Source of the DNA: Herpetosiphon giganteus
GTDB taxonomy: Bacteria > Chloroflexota > Chloroflexia > Chloroflexales > Herpetosiphonaceae
Reading direction: 5' to 3'
Assembly (NCBI RefSeq): GCF_016907925.1
Contig: NZ_JAFBCZ010000012.1
Span: 62,001-126,000, forward strand
DNA length: 64,000 nucleotides
The notes under the pieces were generated by a model that was not told the origin of the DNA, ran no database searches, and worked only from the letters and a program-made list of their open reading frames with translations. The translations under genes were made by a program, and so were the position numbers. Of the stretch, positions 8,509 through 18,358 are shown one piece after another. The first letter of the stretch is position 1. The number at the start of each line of letters is the position of its first letter.

Positions 8509-9501
8509 ATGCCACATACCGTTGCAATTCTCGGAACTGGGCTAATTGGCGCGTCGCTGGGCTTGGCGTTGGGCACTGCTGATCCTGAGACCGCTCCACT
8601 AGGGCGTTGTCGGGTTATTGGCTACGATGGCAGCAGCCAACAATTGCGAATTGCGCGCGGGCGTTTGGCAATCGATGACGAGGCCAAAACTGCTGCCGAT
8701 GCGGTCAAAGAAGCGGATATTGTGGTGTTGGCAACCCCAGTGCAAACCTTGCCAGCCTTGATGCGTGAAATTGCCCCACACTTGCGCTATAAGGCCTTGG
8801 TAACCGATGTTTGTAGCACCAAAACCAGCGTTTTGCAATGGGCCAAAGAATTTTTGCCCTCCACCGTGAGCTTTGTTGGTGGCCACCCCATGGCTGGTCG
8901 CGAGAAGATTGGAGCCGAGGCTGCTGAATTAGATTTGTTCAAAGGTGCGGTTTATTGCTTGTGCCCACCAGTTAACGCCACGCCCGAAGCTACCGATTTG
9001 GCGACTGCCTTTGTCGAAACGATTGGAGCCAAGCCCTACTATATCGATCCCGAAGAGCATGATATTTATGTTGCTGGCATCAGCCATTTGCCGTTTTTGC
9101 TGGCCGCAGCCCAAACCGAAGTGGTCACTCGCTCGCCTTCTTGGCGCGAAATGCAGATGATCGCTGCCAGTGGCTTTCGCGATCTGACGCGCTTGGCTTC
9201 GGGCGATCCAGTGATGCATCGCGATATTTGCAGCACCAATCGCAGCGCAATCAAACATTGGGTCAACGAATCAATTCGGGTCTTGGTCGAGATGCGCACC
9301 GCGCTCGAAGACGACAAGATGGATGAGTTGCAAAGCATGTTTGAGCATGCCAAAACCATGCGCGACCAATGGCTGACCCTGCCGCAAAACCAACGCCCAG
9401 GCGAAAGCGATCAATTAGCCGATGCCGAAATTGGCACCAGTATCAGCCAACGCTTGTTTGGCAACCCCGCTGCCTTGTTGCGTGGCGGCAAGAAAAAATA
9501 G
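8509..9501 (+). CDS. tyrA: Prephenate dehydrogenase
   Basis: A 330-residue protein that oxidatively decarboxylates prephenate to 4-hydroxyphenylpyruvate for tyrosine synthesis. The NAD-binding fold is shown by VAILGTGLIGASLGLAL at the N-terminus; the prephenate site signatures FVGGHPMAGREKIGAEAA (about residues 123-140) and the helical dimerisation part with GISHLPFLLA are present. No ACT domain is seen at the C-terminus, so allosteric control by tyrosine through ACT is not predicted. It is the third gene of the aroC cluster, with a GGGGG ribosome binding site. Confidence 0.95.
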   Translation: MPHTVAILGTGLIGASLGLALGTADPETAPLGRCRVIGYDGSSQQLRIARGRLAIDDEAKTAADAVKEADIVVLATPVQTLPALMREIAPHLRYKALVTDVCSTKTSVLQWAKEFLPSTVSFVGGHPMAGREKIGAEAAELDLFKGAVYCLCPPVNATPEATDLATAFVETIGAKPYYIDPEEHDIYVAGISHLPFLLAAAQTEVVTRSPSWREMQMIAASGFRDLTRLASGDPVMHRDICSTNRSAIKHWVNESIRVLVEMRTALEDDKMDELQSMFEHAKTMRDQWLTLPQNQRPGESDQLADAEIGTSISQRLFGNPAALLRGGKKK

Positions 9502-9517
9502 GCCAAGAATTAAAAAC

Positions 9518-9546
9518 TTGCTCAATTTACCAAACTATGCTATACT
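9518..9546 (+). promoter_or_regulatory. Promoter of tRNA-Trp
   Basis: TTGCTC (9518-9523), a 17-base spacer, and TATACT (9541-9546) with an upstream TG making an extended -10. Transcription should start near 9553, about 25 bases before the tRNA 5' end. Confidence 0.7.
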
Positions 9547-9578
9547 CCGCCTCGTCTGATAAAACAGACAACCAGCGA

Positions 9579-9653
9579 AGGGGTGTAGGCTCAATGGTAA
9601 ACCGCTGGTCTCCAAAACCGGATTTCAGGGTTCGAATCCCTGCGCCCCTGCCA
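9579..9653 (+). tRNA. trnW: tRNA-Trp (anticodon CCA)
   Basis: A 75-base cloverleaf. Acceptor arms AGGGGTG and CGCCCCT pair with one G-U; the anticodon stem CTGGT/ACCGG encloses loop CTCCAAA with anticodon CCA; the T arm has GGTTCGAATCC. The discriminator is G and the 3' CCA (9651-9653) is encoded in the DNA. It stands alone with its own promoter and terminator. Confidence 0.97.
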
Positions 9654-9679
9654 AACGCTCCATTACGGAGCGTTTTTTG
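9654..9679 (+). terminator. Rho-independent terminator of tRNA-Trp
   Basis: AACGCTCC and GGAGCGTT form an 8-bp stem with loop ATTAC, followed by a T-run, starting immediately after the encoded CCA end. Confidence 0.9.
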
Positions 9680-9746
9680 TTGCCAGATAGCTAGCTCCAA
9701 ATCACCTAAATGGCCTATAGCACAGATGTTCAAATTCTGGTTGACA

Positions 9747-9755
9747 TGCTATAAT
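9747..9755 (+). promoter_or_regulatory. Extended -10 promoter of mutS
   Basis: TGCTATAAT at 9747-9755, 45 bases before the mutS GTG. A TTGACA lies too close (3 bases) to be the -35 for this box, so recognition probably relies on the extended -10. Confidence 0.6.
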
Positions 9756-9799
9756 TTGCTGGTTGAACTGAGTTTTTGCAGCATGCTTGAGGGTCTACC

Positions 9800-12583
9800 G
9801 TGTCAAAAATGACGATGTGGCAGCAATATCTGTCGATTAAGCAAAAATACGCCGATGTGATTCTGTTTTTCCGGCTGGGCGATTTTTATGAAACCTTCGG
9901 TGATGATGCTAAATTAATTGCCGAAGTGCTCGATATTACCCTAACCGTGCGTGGCCTGAGCAGCGACGAAAATACGCCGATGGCTGGCGTGCCCTATCAC
10001 GCCGCCGATAATTATATTGAGCAATTGGTCAGTCGCGGCTATCGCGTCGCCATCTGCGAACAAATGGATGAGATGGTGCATAAAACCTTGCAAAAACGTG
10101 AGGTTGTGCGCATCGTTACCCCAGGCACGCTGACCGAACCAACAATGCTCCAAGCTGAACGCAATAGCTACCTTGCTGCAATTTTGGTCGATCGCGGCAG
10201 CGTAGGTTTGGCCTATGCCGACCTGACAACTGGCGAGTTTTGCGCCACTGAATTGCGTGGCAACGAGGCCTTGAAGCAGCTTGAAGGCGAATTGGCGCGC
10301 TTGGGTGCTGCCGAATTGTTGGTTTCCGATGCGCCCGAATTGCGCCCCGCTGGCTTGGAGATTGCCAAAAAGCAGCTAACCCAAGATCTCGCGCCAATGC
10401 GCAAGGCCGAACGCGAGCGCCTGCTGCCCCATGAACGCACCGCCAAAAAAGTCGAAGGCAACAACGAAAGCACGTGGGTTCAAGGCAATGTTACCCAATG
10501 GCCAAATTGGCATTGGGAGGCTCGTACTGCCCGCGATGCCTTGCTGAATCAATTTAAAAGCCAGTCGCTTGATGGTTTTGGGATTGGCAATAAAGCGCTA
10601 GCAACGCGGGCCGCTGGCGCATTAATTCAATATTTGCACGAAACGCAGCGCGATAGTGTGGCCCAAATTCGCAGCTTGCGCGTGTATGATACGACGCGCT
10701 TTATGTTCCTTGACCCCCAAACGCGGCGCAATTTGGAGCTAACCGAAGGTGCTGCTGGCCAACGTAAAGGCTCATTGATTGCAGTGCTCGATCAAACACG
10801 CACGCCGATGGGGGCACGCTTGCTGCGCCAATGGATTTCGCAGCCATTGATTGAATTAGGCCCATTGACCGAGCGTCAACAAGCGGTCAGTTGTTTTGTC
10901 GAAGAAACGTTGGTGCGGGCCGAAGTGCGGGCTTTGTTCAAAGGCGTTGGCGATATTGAGCGCACGATCAATCGGGTTGTGCAGGGCAATGCCACGCCGC
11001 GCGATTTGGTGCGCTTGCGCGAAGCACTGCGCCTCACGCCCGATATTTTGAGCCAAATCGAACGTACTGGTTTGCGCTCAACCCGCCCAACCGAAATTGC
11101 GCCTAGCGATGATGATTTGTTTGATGACGAGCCAGCCAGCAACCAAATTGATGCCTGCGCCGATATTTGCGAATTGCTCGAACAGGCGATTGCCAACGAT
11201 CCGCCTGCTTTGCTTGGCACATGGGATAACGCCCGCAGCGATGAGAATGTGATTCGCAAAGGCTACGCTGGCGAAATTGATGCAATTGTTGAAGCAACCC
11301 GCGATGCAGCCCGCTGGATCAATGAGCTTGAAGCGAAGGAACAGCAACGCACTGGCATCAAAACGCTCAAAGTTAGTTATAACAAAGTTTTTGGCTATTA
11401 CATCGAAGTCACCAAGGCCAGCGGCGAAACGCGGATTCCCGATGATTACATTCGCAAGCAAACCTTGGTTAACGCAGAGCGCTACATCACACCCGAACTC
11501 AAAGAATACGAATCGCTGATTCTGAATGCCTCGGAAGCCTTGAACGAAAAAGAGCGCCAAGCTTTTCGCCAAATTCTGCGCCAATTGGCGAACGCAGGCC
11601 ACCGCTTGCTTGATTTGGCGCGGGCGATTGCCGAGTTTGATGTTTATAGCACCTTGGCTGAGGTGGCGGTGCGCCAGCGCTTTGTGCGGCCAACCCTGCG
11701 GCTCGACGATGTATTTGTGATTCAGAATGGCCGTCATCCGGTGGTTGAGCACAATTTGAATGAGCCATTTACGCCCAACGATGCTCATTTTGATGCTGAG
11801 CATCAAATCGTGGTGCTGACTGGCCCCAACATGTCGGGTAAAAGCACCTTTTTGCGCCAAGTAGCCTTAATTGGCTTGATGGCCCAAATTGGCTCGTTTG
11901 TGCCAGCTGATTACGCTGAAATTGGCCTGCTCGATCGCATTTTCACGCGGATTGGGGCGCAAGATGATATTGCAACTGGTCAATCGACGTTTATGGTTGA
12001 GATGATCGAAACTGCCAATATTTTGCACAATGGTTCGCCGCGCTCGCTGATTATTCTCGATGAAATTGGCCGTGGCACCAGCACCTACGATGGGCTTTCG
12101 ATTGCGCGCGCAGTGGTTGAGTATATTCATAATCAGCCCCGCCTGCGGGCCAAAACCCTGTTTGCAACCCACTACCACGAACTGACTGAGCTAGCCAACA
12201 TTTTGCCACGAGTGCATAATTGGACATTGGCAGTGGCCGAAGAAGGCGATCATGTGGTCTTTTTGCGCAAAGTGATCGAGGGCGCTGCTGATCGTTCATA
12301 TGGGATTCATGTGGCGCAAATGGCGGGCCTGCCACCAGCCGTAATCAAACGGGCAAGCGAAGTGCTGAGCGAGCTTGAAGGCAAAGGTGAGCGTGAGCAA
12401 CGCCGCGAAGCGATGCGTCGAGTCAATGCAGCAGGCAGCACGGCTGCGCCGCAAATGTCGCTGTTTAGCAGCAACGAGCCAAATCCAGCGCTGGAGCTGT
12501 TGCGCGAAATGGATGTGACCCAACTTACGCCAATCGAAGCGCTGACCAAACTTTACGAGCTGCAACGCTTAGCCAAGGATTGA
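9800..12583 (+). CDS. mutS: DNA mismatch repair protein MutS
   Basis: A 927-residue MutS. The mismatch-reading F-x-E motif is seen in GDFYETFGDDA near residue 30, followed by connector, lever and clamp domains, then the ABC-type ATPase with Walker A TGPNMSGKSTFLRQV near residue 675, the signature region TGQSTFMVEM, and Walker B LIILDEIGRGTSTYDG. It binds base mismatches as a dimer and starts repair. GTG at 9800 has GAGGG seven bases upstream; an ATG three codons later is an alternative. No mutL neighbours it in this window. The length is slightly above the usual 850-880 residues, with extra sequence between core domains. Confidence 0.97.
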   Translation: MSKMTMWQQYLSIKQKYADVILFFRLGDFYETFGDDAKLIAEVLDITLTVRGLSSDENTPMAGVPYHAADNYIEQLVSRGYRVAICEQMDEMVHKTLQKREVVRIVTPGTLTEPTMLQAERNSYLAAILVDRGSVGLAYADLTTGEFCATELRGNEALKQLEGELARLGAAELLVSDAPELRPAGLEIAKKQLTQDLAPMRKAERERLLPHERTAKKVEGNNESTWVQGNVTQWPNWHWEARTARDALLNQFKSQSLDGFGIGNKALATRAAGALIQYLHETQRDSVAQIRSLRVYDTTRFMFLDPQTRRNLELTEGAAGQRKGSLIAVLDQTRTPMGARLLRQWISQPLIELGPLTERQQAVSCFVEETLVRAEVRALFKGVGDIERTINRVVQGNATPRDLVRLREALRLTPDILSQIERTGLRSTRPTEIAPSDDDLFDDEPASNQIDACADICELLEQAIANDPPALLGTWDNARSDENVIRKGYAGEIDAIVEATRDAARWINELEAKEQQRTGIKTLKVSYNKVFGYYIEVTKASGETRIPDDYIRKQTLVNAERYITPELKEYESLILNASEALNEKERQAFRQILRQLANAGHRLLDLARAIAEFDVYSTLAEVAVRQRFVRPTLRLDDVFVIQNGRHPVVEHNLNEPFTPNDAHFDAEHQIVVLTGPNMSGKSTFLRQVALIGLMAQIGSFVPADYAEIGLLDRIFTRIGAQDDIATGQSTFMVEMIETANILHNGSPRSLIILDEIGRGTSTYDGLSIARAVVEYIHNQPRLRAKTLFATHYHELTELANILPRVHNWTLAVAEEGDHVVFLRKVIEGAADRSYGIHVAQMAGLPPAVIKRASEVLSELEGKGEREQRREAMRRVNAAGSTAAPQMSLFSSNEPNPALELLREMDVTQLTPIEALTKLYELQRLAKD

Positions 12584-13000
12584 GCAACGAGGGATGAGGT
12601 TTCAGGGATCAGGGGCTAGGGATTGGTATGTTGAAGCATCCCGTCGCCTCTGATCCCTTTTTTTTGATCCACGAAGGACACGAAGCGCATGAAGGCTAGG
12701 AACCGCGAAGAACGCGAAGCGTCACGAAGATTTATTTTTCGCCACAGATTAGCTAGATTATGTTCTTTTTAGCCACGAATTCCACGAATTGCACGAACAA
12801 GGTTCCGATAGCCAAAAGCCAAAAGCCTAGAGACTCATCGCGATTTTGACTTCTGACTTCTGACTTTTGACTTTTGCTCTCGCTTGGTTTTGTCACAATA
12901 GTTGGGCTGCTGTAAATGCTAGCGAAATGAGCGCGTGATAGTTGCGTGATAGCCTCAGTTTATGCTGCTGGGCATTGAATGTGTTGCTAAGGAGGGTTCC
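12584..13000. repeat. Intergenic region filled with dispersed repeats
   Basis: About 415 bases without a gene. It holds a GATCAGGGGCTAGGG-type G-rich repeat (12600-12625), the 9-nt-period repeat CCACGAAGGACACGAAG and ACCGCGAAGAACGCGAAG (12667-12735), a related CCACGAATTCCACGAATTG run (12773-12800), tandem GCCAAAA units (12810-12830) and tandem TGACTTC/TGACTTT units (12845-12880). The same families recur at many other gene borders in the window. The last 100 bases should hold the promoter of the next gene, but no strong boxes stand out. Confidence 0.75.
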
Positions 13001-16000
13001 ATGCCACGCTTCGTGCTCCAGTTTGTGCTACTCATCGCACTTATCGTTAGTGTTAATCTCCCTGTAGCCCAAGCTCAACCTCAGGTTTTTTTGGCTCCCG
13101 ACGAAATCCAGGCCGTCGCCGATGATCAATTTTGGAATAATAGCGGCCTGATTGCAGGCGCAAATAACACAATTCGCGCCCTCAGTTCCCAATCTGGGGA
13201 TTTATTTGTTGGTGGTTTGTTTGATCGGATTGCAGGCATTAGCGCCAATCGGGTGGCGTTTTGGGATGGCAATCGCTGGAATGCAATGGGCAGTGGAGTC
13301 AACGGCCCAGTCGATGATCTCGATGCCTCAACTGGTGGTTCGGTGTATGTGGTTGGCTCGTTCAGCAGCGCTGGTGGCATTGCCGCCGATGGAATTGCGC
13401 GCTGGAATTCGGGCACTGGTCAATGGTCGGCCTTGGCTACCAATGTCAACGGCGCAGTTACCGCAGTTCTTGTACAACAAGTTGGCGGCAACGATATGGT
13501 GTATGTTGGCGGCACCTTTACCTCGATTAATGGGGTCAGTGCCAATCGCATCGCCAAGTTTAGCAATGGCACTTGGTCGGCCTTGAGCAGCGGGCTGAGT
13601 GGCGGAACCACGCCGCAAGTGTTTGATTTGGCGGTCAATCCAGCCAACGTCAATCAAATTGTGGCTGGCGGCACGTTTAGCTCGGCTGGCGGCAGCACTG
13701 CCAACAATGTGGCAATTTGGACAGGCTCAGCGTGGCAAAGCCTTGGCACTGGCAGCAGCAACGGGGTCAATAGCAGCGTGCGCTTTGTCGACTTTCGCGG
13801 CACGAATATGGTTGTGGTTGGCGGCAGTTTTAGCAATGCTGGCCCAATCAGCAATGTTGGCGGCGCGGCGGTTTGGCAAGGCGGCAATACTTGGCAAGCG
13901 ATGGCCGGACGCGGGGTTGCTGGCGATGTGCGCGGCATCGTCGAAAACGTGAATTTTACCTATGTGATGGGTAATTTTGGTAGTGGCGTAAACCCCAATG
14001 GCAACAGCGTTTTCTCGCCCAACATCGCCCGTTGGGATGGCAATATTTGGTCGCCTGTGCCGAATGCCAGCAATGCCTTGGGTACAAACGGGGCAATTTT
14101 ACGCACTGAACGCTTTGGCAGTGGCAGCGATAGCTTTTTCATTGCTGGCGCGTTTGGCACAGCCCATGGCCTTGAATTGAATTTTGTGGGCATGGTTTTG
14201 CCACAACAAGGCTTTTTGCCGGGTGCGGTTGATCGCTTTTTCCCCTTGGCTGGTGGCTTAGAAGGCGCGAACGCCAAAGTATTTGCGATTCAGCCACGTT
14301 CGGGCCAAATTATTGCGGCTGGGCGCTTTGATTTGGGCAGCAATCGCTTGCTTAACAATATTGCCAGCTTCGACCCAGTTGCGCGGGTTTGGTCGGCCTT
14401 GGCTGGCGCAAGCGATAGCGGCGTTAACGACGATGTGCGCGATTTGGCCTTGCGCGGCACTGATTTGATCGCGGTTGGTGAATTTACCAAAGCAGGCGGT
14501 GTTGATGCTGCTGGAGTCGCCAGTTGGAATGGCTCGACCTGGACGGCTTTGGCAACCAGCATCAATGGGCGGGTCAATGCGGTGGCAGTCAGTGGCAGCG
14601 ATATTTACATCGGCGGCGAATTTACCCAAGTTGATGGTGTGCCCGCCAATCGGATTGCCCGCTTGAGTGGCGGGGTCTGGCAAGCGTTGGGTGCTGGCAG
14701 CGATGGCGCAATCAATAGCCTGTTGTTCAAATCGGGCCAGTTGTATGCTGGTGGATTGTTTGCCAACGCTGGCGGCGCTCCGGCCAGCAATCTTGCGCGC
14801 TGGAATGGCACATCGTGGCAAGCAATTGGCACGGGCACGAATGGCGAAGTGCTGGCGTTAGCCGATGTCAACAGCAGCACATTGGCGGTTGGCGGACGCT
14901 TTAGCAGTGCTGGCGGCGTTGCCAATACCCGCGCAATTGCCTTGCTGAACCATAGTAGTTTGGCATGGACGGCGCTTGGCACTGGCACTGATGGCTATGT
15001 AACCAGCCTCGCCGTGCGGGGTGATGACCTCTATGCTGGTGGTTTGTTCAGCCGCATGGATGGCTTGACAGTCAATCATGTGGCGCGTTGGAATGGCAGC
15101 AATTGGAATGCGCTGGGCAGCGGGGTTGCTGGTGGCAGCCTGCCAAATAGCGAGGTTGGCGGCTTGGCGGTCAACGGCGATAACGTGTATATTGGCGGGC
15201 GCTTCGATCGCGCTGGCGATAAAGTTTCGCATCGTTTTGCAGAATGGCGGCAGCCAGAAGTCGATCTAAGCCTGAGAATTACTGATTCGCCTGATCCGGT
15301 GACGGTTGGTAATGCGATGAGCTACCGCGCCAGTGTTAGCAATTTGGGCACGATTAGCGCGAACAGCGTCGTTTATGAGCAAAGTTTTGCCAATAGCTTG
15401 GTTTTTGGCCAAGTGACGACCTCGCAAGGAACATGTAGTTTTCCCACAGCCACGACCTTGCGCTGTAATTTAGGCACGTTGGCGGCCAATGCCAGTGCCA
15501 ACATCACGATTAATGCTACGCCCAGCCAAGTTGGCAGCATCAGCAGCACAGGCACGGCTTCGTCGCCAGCGAATGAGGCTTTTCCAAGCAACAACAGCCG
15601 CACGCTCACAACCCAAGTGATTGTGCCTGGCAACCCTGTGCCGACGATTAGCAACATCACACCTGATAGTTTTATTCGCCAGCCGATTGGCTTTCCACCG
15701 CCGCCAGCAGTGCGAATTACGGTTAATGGCACGGGCTTTGTGGCCAATTCCAAGGTGGTTGTAGACGGTACTGAACGTAGCACCAGCTTTATCAACAGCA
15801 ATCGGCTGGAATTTACGATGGCAGCAACCACGGCGCAAGGCGTGTACCCCGTGTTGGTGCGCAACCCAACGCCAGGCGGCGGCGATTCGAATAGCGTGAG
15901 TTTGCGAGTTTCGTTTGGCTTCGTTGGCGTAAGCAGCATCACGCCTAATGTTGGCGGCACTGACGTTGATTTACAAACGACGTTCAGCGTCAGTTGGACA

Positions 16001-16405
16001 CACACCACCGATCCATGGCGCATTATCGAGCACCTTGATTTACGCTTGGTCGATGGCGATGGCGTGGCGTTGTGGGCACGCTTTACCGAGGGCGTTTCGG
16101 GCACATTTAGCCTGCTCGATAGCAATGGCGATGTGCTTGGCTATGCTACGGCTGGCACAAGCGAGCCATTAGAGAGCGATAGCGCGATTCTTGATTTGGC
16201 CGATAGCACCTTTGCAGGCAGCGGGCCAACCGGCTTTAGCATGCAAGTAGATTTCACGGTTCGCTTCAAGGCCAGCGCCGCCGGACGACGCTACAACATT
16301 GAGCTGTATGCGACCGACGATAATGGCGGTGTGCAAGGCCCCGATGTGATGGGCATGTTTACGGTTGGCATGCACAACATCTACCTACCAATGACGATTA
16401 AATAG
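13001..16405 (+). CDS. Large secreted beta-propeller-like repeat protein with DUF11 and IPT/TIG domains
   Basis: A 1134-residue exported protein. After a signal peptide (MPRFVLQFVLLIALIVSVNL...AQA) come about 13-14 units of about 50 residues of the form GG-F--AGG----IA-WNG--W-ALG-G-NG-V, a Kelch/Rax2-like pattern that probably folds as one or two beta-propellers (to about residue 760). Then follow a DUF11/CARDB-like beta domain (SYRASVSNLGTISANSV...), an IPT/TIG-like domain (PTISNITPDSF) and a final beta domain ending in NIYLPMTIK. ATG 13001 is chosen for its AAGGAGGG site; an earlier ATG lacks one. Probably an adhesin or surface protein; no catalytic motif is seen. Confidence 0.85.
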   Translation: MPRFVLQFVLLIALIVSVNLPVAQAQPQVFLAPDEIQAVADDQFWNNSGLIAGANNTIRALSSQSGDLFVGGLFDRIAGISANRVAFWDGNRWNAMGSGVNGPVDDLDASTGGSVYVVGSFSSAGGIAADGIARWNSGTGQWSALATNVNGAVTAVLVQQVGGNDMVYVGGTFTSINGVSANRIAKFSNGTWSALSSGLSGGTTPQVFDLAVNPANVNQIVAGGTFSSAGGSTANNVAIWTGSAWQSLGTGSSNGVNSSVRFVDFRGTNMVVVGGSFSNAGPISNVGGAAVWQGGNTWQAMAGRGVAGDVRGIVENVNFTYVMGNFGSGVNPNGNSVFSPNIARWDGNIWSPVPNASNALGTNGAILRTERFGSGSDSFFIAGAFGTAHGLELNFVGMVLPQQGFLPGAVDRFFPLAGGLEGANAKVFAIQPRSGQIIAAGRFDLGSNRLLNNIASFDPVARVWSALAGASDSGVNDDVRDLALRGTDLIAVGEFTKAGGVDAAGVASWNGSTWTALATSINGRVNAVAVSGSDIYIGGEFTQVDGVPANRIARLSGGVWQALGAGSDGAINSLLFKSGQLYAGGLFANAGGAPASNLARWNGTSWQAIGTGTNGEVLALADVNSSTLAVGGRFSSAGGVANTRAIALLNHSSLAWTALGTGTDGYVTSLAVRGDDLYAGGLFSRMDGLTVNHVARWNGSNWNALGSGVAGGSLPNSEVGGLAVNGDNVYIGGRFDRAGDKVSHRFAEWRQPEVDLSLRITDSPDPVTVGNAMSYRASVSNLGTISANSVVYEQSFANSLVFGQVTTSQGTCSFPTATTLRCNLGTLAANASANITINATPSQVGSISSTGTASSPANEAFPSNNSRTLTTQVIVPGNPVPTISNITPDSFIRQPIGFPPPPAVRITVNGTGFVANSKVVVDGTERSTSFINSNRLEFTMAATTAQGVYPVLVRNPTPGGGDSNSVSLRVSFGFVGVSSITPNVGGTDVDLQTTFSVSWTHTTDPWRIIEHLDLRLVDGDGVALWARFTEGVSGTFSLLDSNGDVLGYATAGTSEPLESDSAILDLADSTFAGSGPTGFSMQVDFTVRFKASAAGRRYNIELYATDDNGGVQGPDVMGMFTVGMHNIYLPMTIK

Positions 16406-16597
16406 CTTTTAATCACGAAGAGCACGAAGGCTAGGCTTAATTTTTATCCACGAAGGGCACGAAGAGCACGAATATTTCGATGTTTGGAAACTTGAATAGT
16501 GAATCTATTTCAGAGTTCCAATCAATGAAACCTTCGCGTAACTTCGCGTTCTTCGTGGTTCCATTCCCCCTGATCCCTAACCCCAAACCCCTGAACC
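16406..16597. repeat. Dispersed 9-nt-period repeats between convergent genes
   Basis: Between two convergent genes. Runs of CACGAAGAGCACGAAGG (16412-16432) and CCACGAAGGGCACGAAGAG (16449-16468) occur on one side and the inverted form CTTCGCGTTCTTCGTGG (16543-16560) on the other, followed by CCCTGATCCCTAACCCC-type repeats (16567-16597). The inverted arrangement could fold in the transcript and act as a two-way terminator. Confidence 0.65.
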
Positions 16598-18358
16598 CTA
16601 ATTTTTTGTTACTACAGGCAAATGGGTGAGCATTAGCGTTGGCGTAACGCTCAGCACTGGCTCAACAGTAAATTGCTGCACGATCACTGGCACACGACTC
16701 ACAACTTCATTGGGATTGTTGGCCAACTCGCTGGTTCCATAGGTATCGATGCCGTAGGTCGAAACCAGCAGCGTCTGCGAGGGCAGGCTAATGCCAAATT
16801 CCGTCCAGCCAAAATAGTGGCCCGCCAAATAGCGTCCTTGCAGCAACCTCGTACGTTCAGCAAATGGCGCATCGTCCAAGCCGACTGGCGTATAGCCAAA
16901 TAAATTTAAGCTGGTGTTGAGCCAGCCTTCCGCCATTGCATCTTGTTGCGGGTTGGGCAATTGTAAATAATTATTATAGGTGGTTTGGCTAATAATGCCT
17001 GTGGCTAAGGCTGCTGAAGCCACTCGCGCCCCATACGGCGAGCTGGTGGCAACCGAGCCAACCGAAATCTCCCAAGCATTGGTTGCAATTTGCGGTTGGT
17101 TGGCGGCAGTTTGGTAGCTCAAATTATTGACAACCGTGCCATGAATATCGGCGGCAATAAACACCACATTTTCAATTGCATGTTGATTGATAAAGCTCAA
17201 AATCCGCGTGCGCTCGGCGGCGTAGCCCTCAAAGCGATCATTCGCCGCTGCGATGCCAAGATTTTGAATTGGCTCAGGCACGACCACAAATTTCCAGGTA
17301 ATCTTGGCTTGTTGAGCTGCCAATAGATCGGTTTCGAGTTGCTCAAGTTGGGCTTGGCCAAGCAAGGTGCGGGTTGGGCTGAAAACTGCGGTCAGGAAGG
17401 CGGCAATTTGGGCTTGCGTATTGTTGGGTGCTGTCAGCTTTTGGTCGCGGAATGAACGCCCATCGAGCACAAAAAAGGCCGCCGTGTTGCCATAGCGTTG
17501 GTAGCGATAGAGTTTGCGTTCGTTGGCGGTGCGCTGGTCGCCAGTTGCACCATAAAATTGCTCATTCAGTGGGTTATATTCAACGAAGGCTTGGTAGCCA
17601 GCCTCAAAATACGCAGTGTCGTTGATGTAGCTTGCATTTGAGGGCAAAAAACGCGGGTCGCTGCTCGGATTTGCCCCGCCAGCATGATCGTTGGCAACTT
17701 CGTGGTCGTCGGTGGTGGCTAGCCACGCAGTGGTTGCGCGTAAATCGGCCAAGCTATTCAAATTAAGTCGCGTGCTATAACTTTCGGTATGCTTCAAGCG
17801 AAATTCAGCTAAAGTTTTGGCGGTTGTGCCGAGCACCGGCGAGCCAATATCGGCGTAAATCGAATCGCCAAGATGGATAAAAAGATCAAGTCTGCGTTGA
17901 TCGGCATTGGCTAAGGCCGGAAACGGCGCGAGTGCGCCTTGTTGATCGCCGCTGGCCCCAAAGCGCAAATTGCTATAGCTGCCAAGCGCTGGCGCAGTGC
18001 GGAATTTGCCGCTTACCGAGGCATTATTCAGGGTTGTGGCGCGATAAAAATAGTTTGTAGCAGGTTGTAAATTGCTAATGCTGGCTTTGGCTGGCAACAT
18101 CGGGTCGCTAACCACAACTGGCACCAAGCCAATAATTGGGTTGAAATCTGGATTGAGGCTATATTCAAAATTGACAGTGCCAAGGCTGGCAGCCCGCGCC
18201 CACAGCACAGCGCTGGTGGTCGTTACGTCGCCAACTGCTATGCCTTGCGGCAAGTCGGCGGGCGGCAGCGTTTGATTGATTCGGCCATCACTTGGGCTGC
18301 TTGACCAACTTCCAACGAGCAAGCAACCCAGACAACATAGCCCGAAAATGCGGCGCAT
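16598..18358 (-). CDS. PhoD-type alkaline phosphatase/phosphodiesterase, secreted
   Basis: A 586-residue exported metallophosphoesterase. After a signal peptide (MRRIFGLCCLGCLLVGS) comes the beta-rich PhoD N-domain (VTTTSAVLWARAAS), then the metal-site motifs FIHLGDSIYAD, TTDDHEVANDH and FIAADIHGTVV. PhoD enzymes release phosphate from phosphate mono- and diesters using calcium and iron. ATG 18358 is preferred since AAGGAG stands just before it. The tail LMLTHLPVVTKN resembles the LP-containing ends of other secreted proteins in this window. No Pho-box was recognised. Confidence 0.88.
   Translation of the reverse strand: MRRIFGLCCLGCLLVGSWSSSPSDGRINQTLPPADLPQGIAVGDVTTTSAVLWARAASLGTVNFEYSLNPDFNPIIGLVPVVVSDPMLPAKASISNLQPATNYFYRATTLNNASVSGKFRTAPALGSYSNLRFGASGDQQGALAPFPALANADQRRLDLFIHLGDSIYADIGSPVLGTTAKTLAEFRLKHTESYSTRLNLNSLADLRATTAWLATTDDHEVANDHAGGANPSSDPRFLPSNASYINDTAYFEAGYQAFVEYNPLNEQFYGATGDQRTANERKLYRYQRYGNTAAFFVLDGRSFRDQKLTAPNNTQAQIAAFLTAVFSPTRTLLGQAQLEQLETDLLAAQQAKITWKFVVVPEPIQNLGIAAANDRFEGYAAERTRILSFINQHAIENVVFIAADIHGTVVNNLSYQTAANQPQIATNAWEISVGSVATSSPYGARVASAALATGIISQTTYNNYLQLPNPQQDAMAEGWLNTSLNLFGYTPVGLDDAPFAERTRLLQGRYLAGHYFGWTEFGISLPSQTLLVSTYGIDTYGTSELANNPNEVVSRVPVIVQQFTVEPVLSVTPTLMLTHLPVVTKN

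Noticed and set aside
9741-9746. TTGACA upstream of mutS as a -35 box
   Set aside because: It is only 3 bases from the TATAAT; no -10 lies 16-18 bases after it.
9369-9812. Open frame running across the tRNA-Trp gene
   Set aside because: It covers a tRNA, its promoter and its terminator and its start lies within tyrA; not a gene.
11078-11860. 260-codon open frame on the minus strand inside mutS
   Set aside because: It lies antisense to a well-conserved mutS region and has no family resemblance or ribosome binding site.
12667-12800. Possible CRISPR array from repeated CACGAAG units
   Set aside because: Units are only 9 bases, imperfect and adjacent, with no spacers of constant length and no cas genes.
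15373-16125. 250-codon minus-strand frame opposite the propeller protein
   Set aside because: Shadow of the DUF11/TIG region; no start signal or domain.
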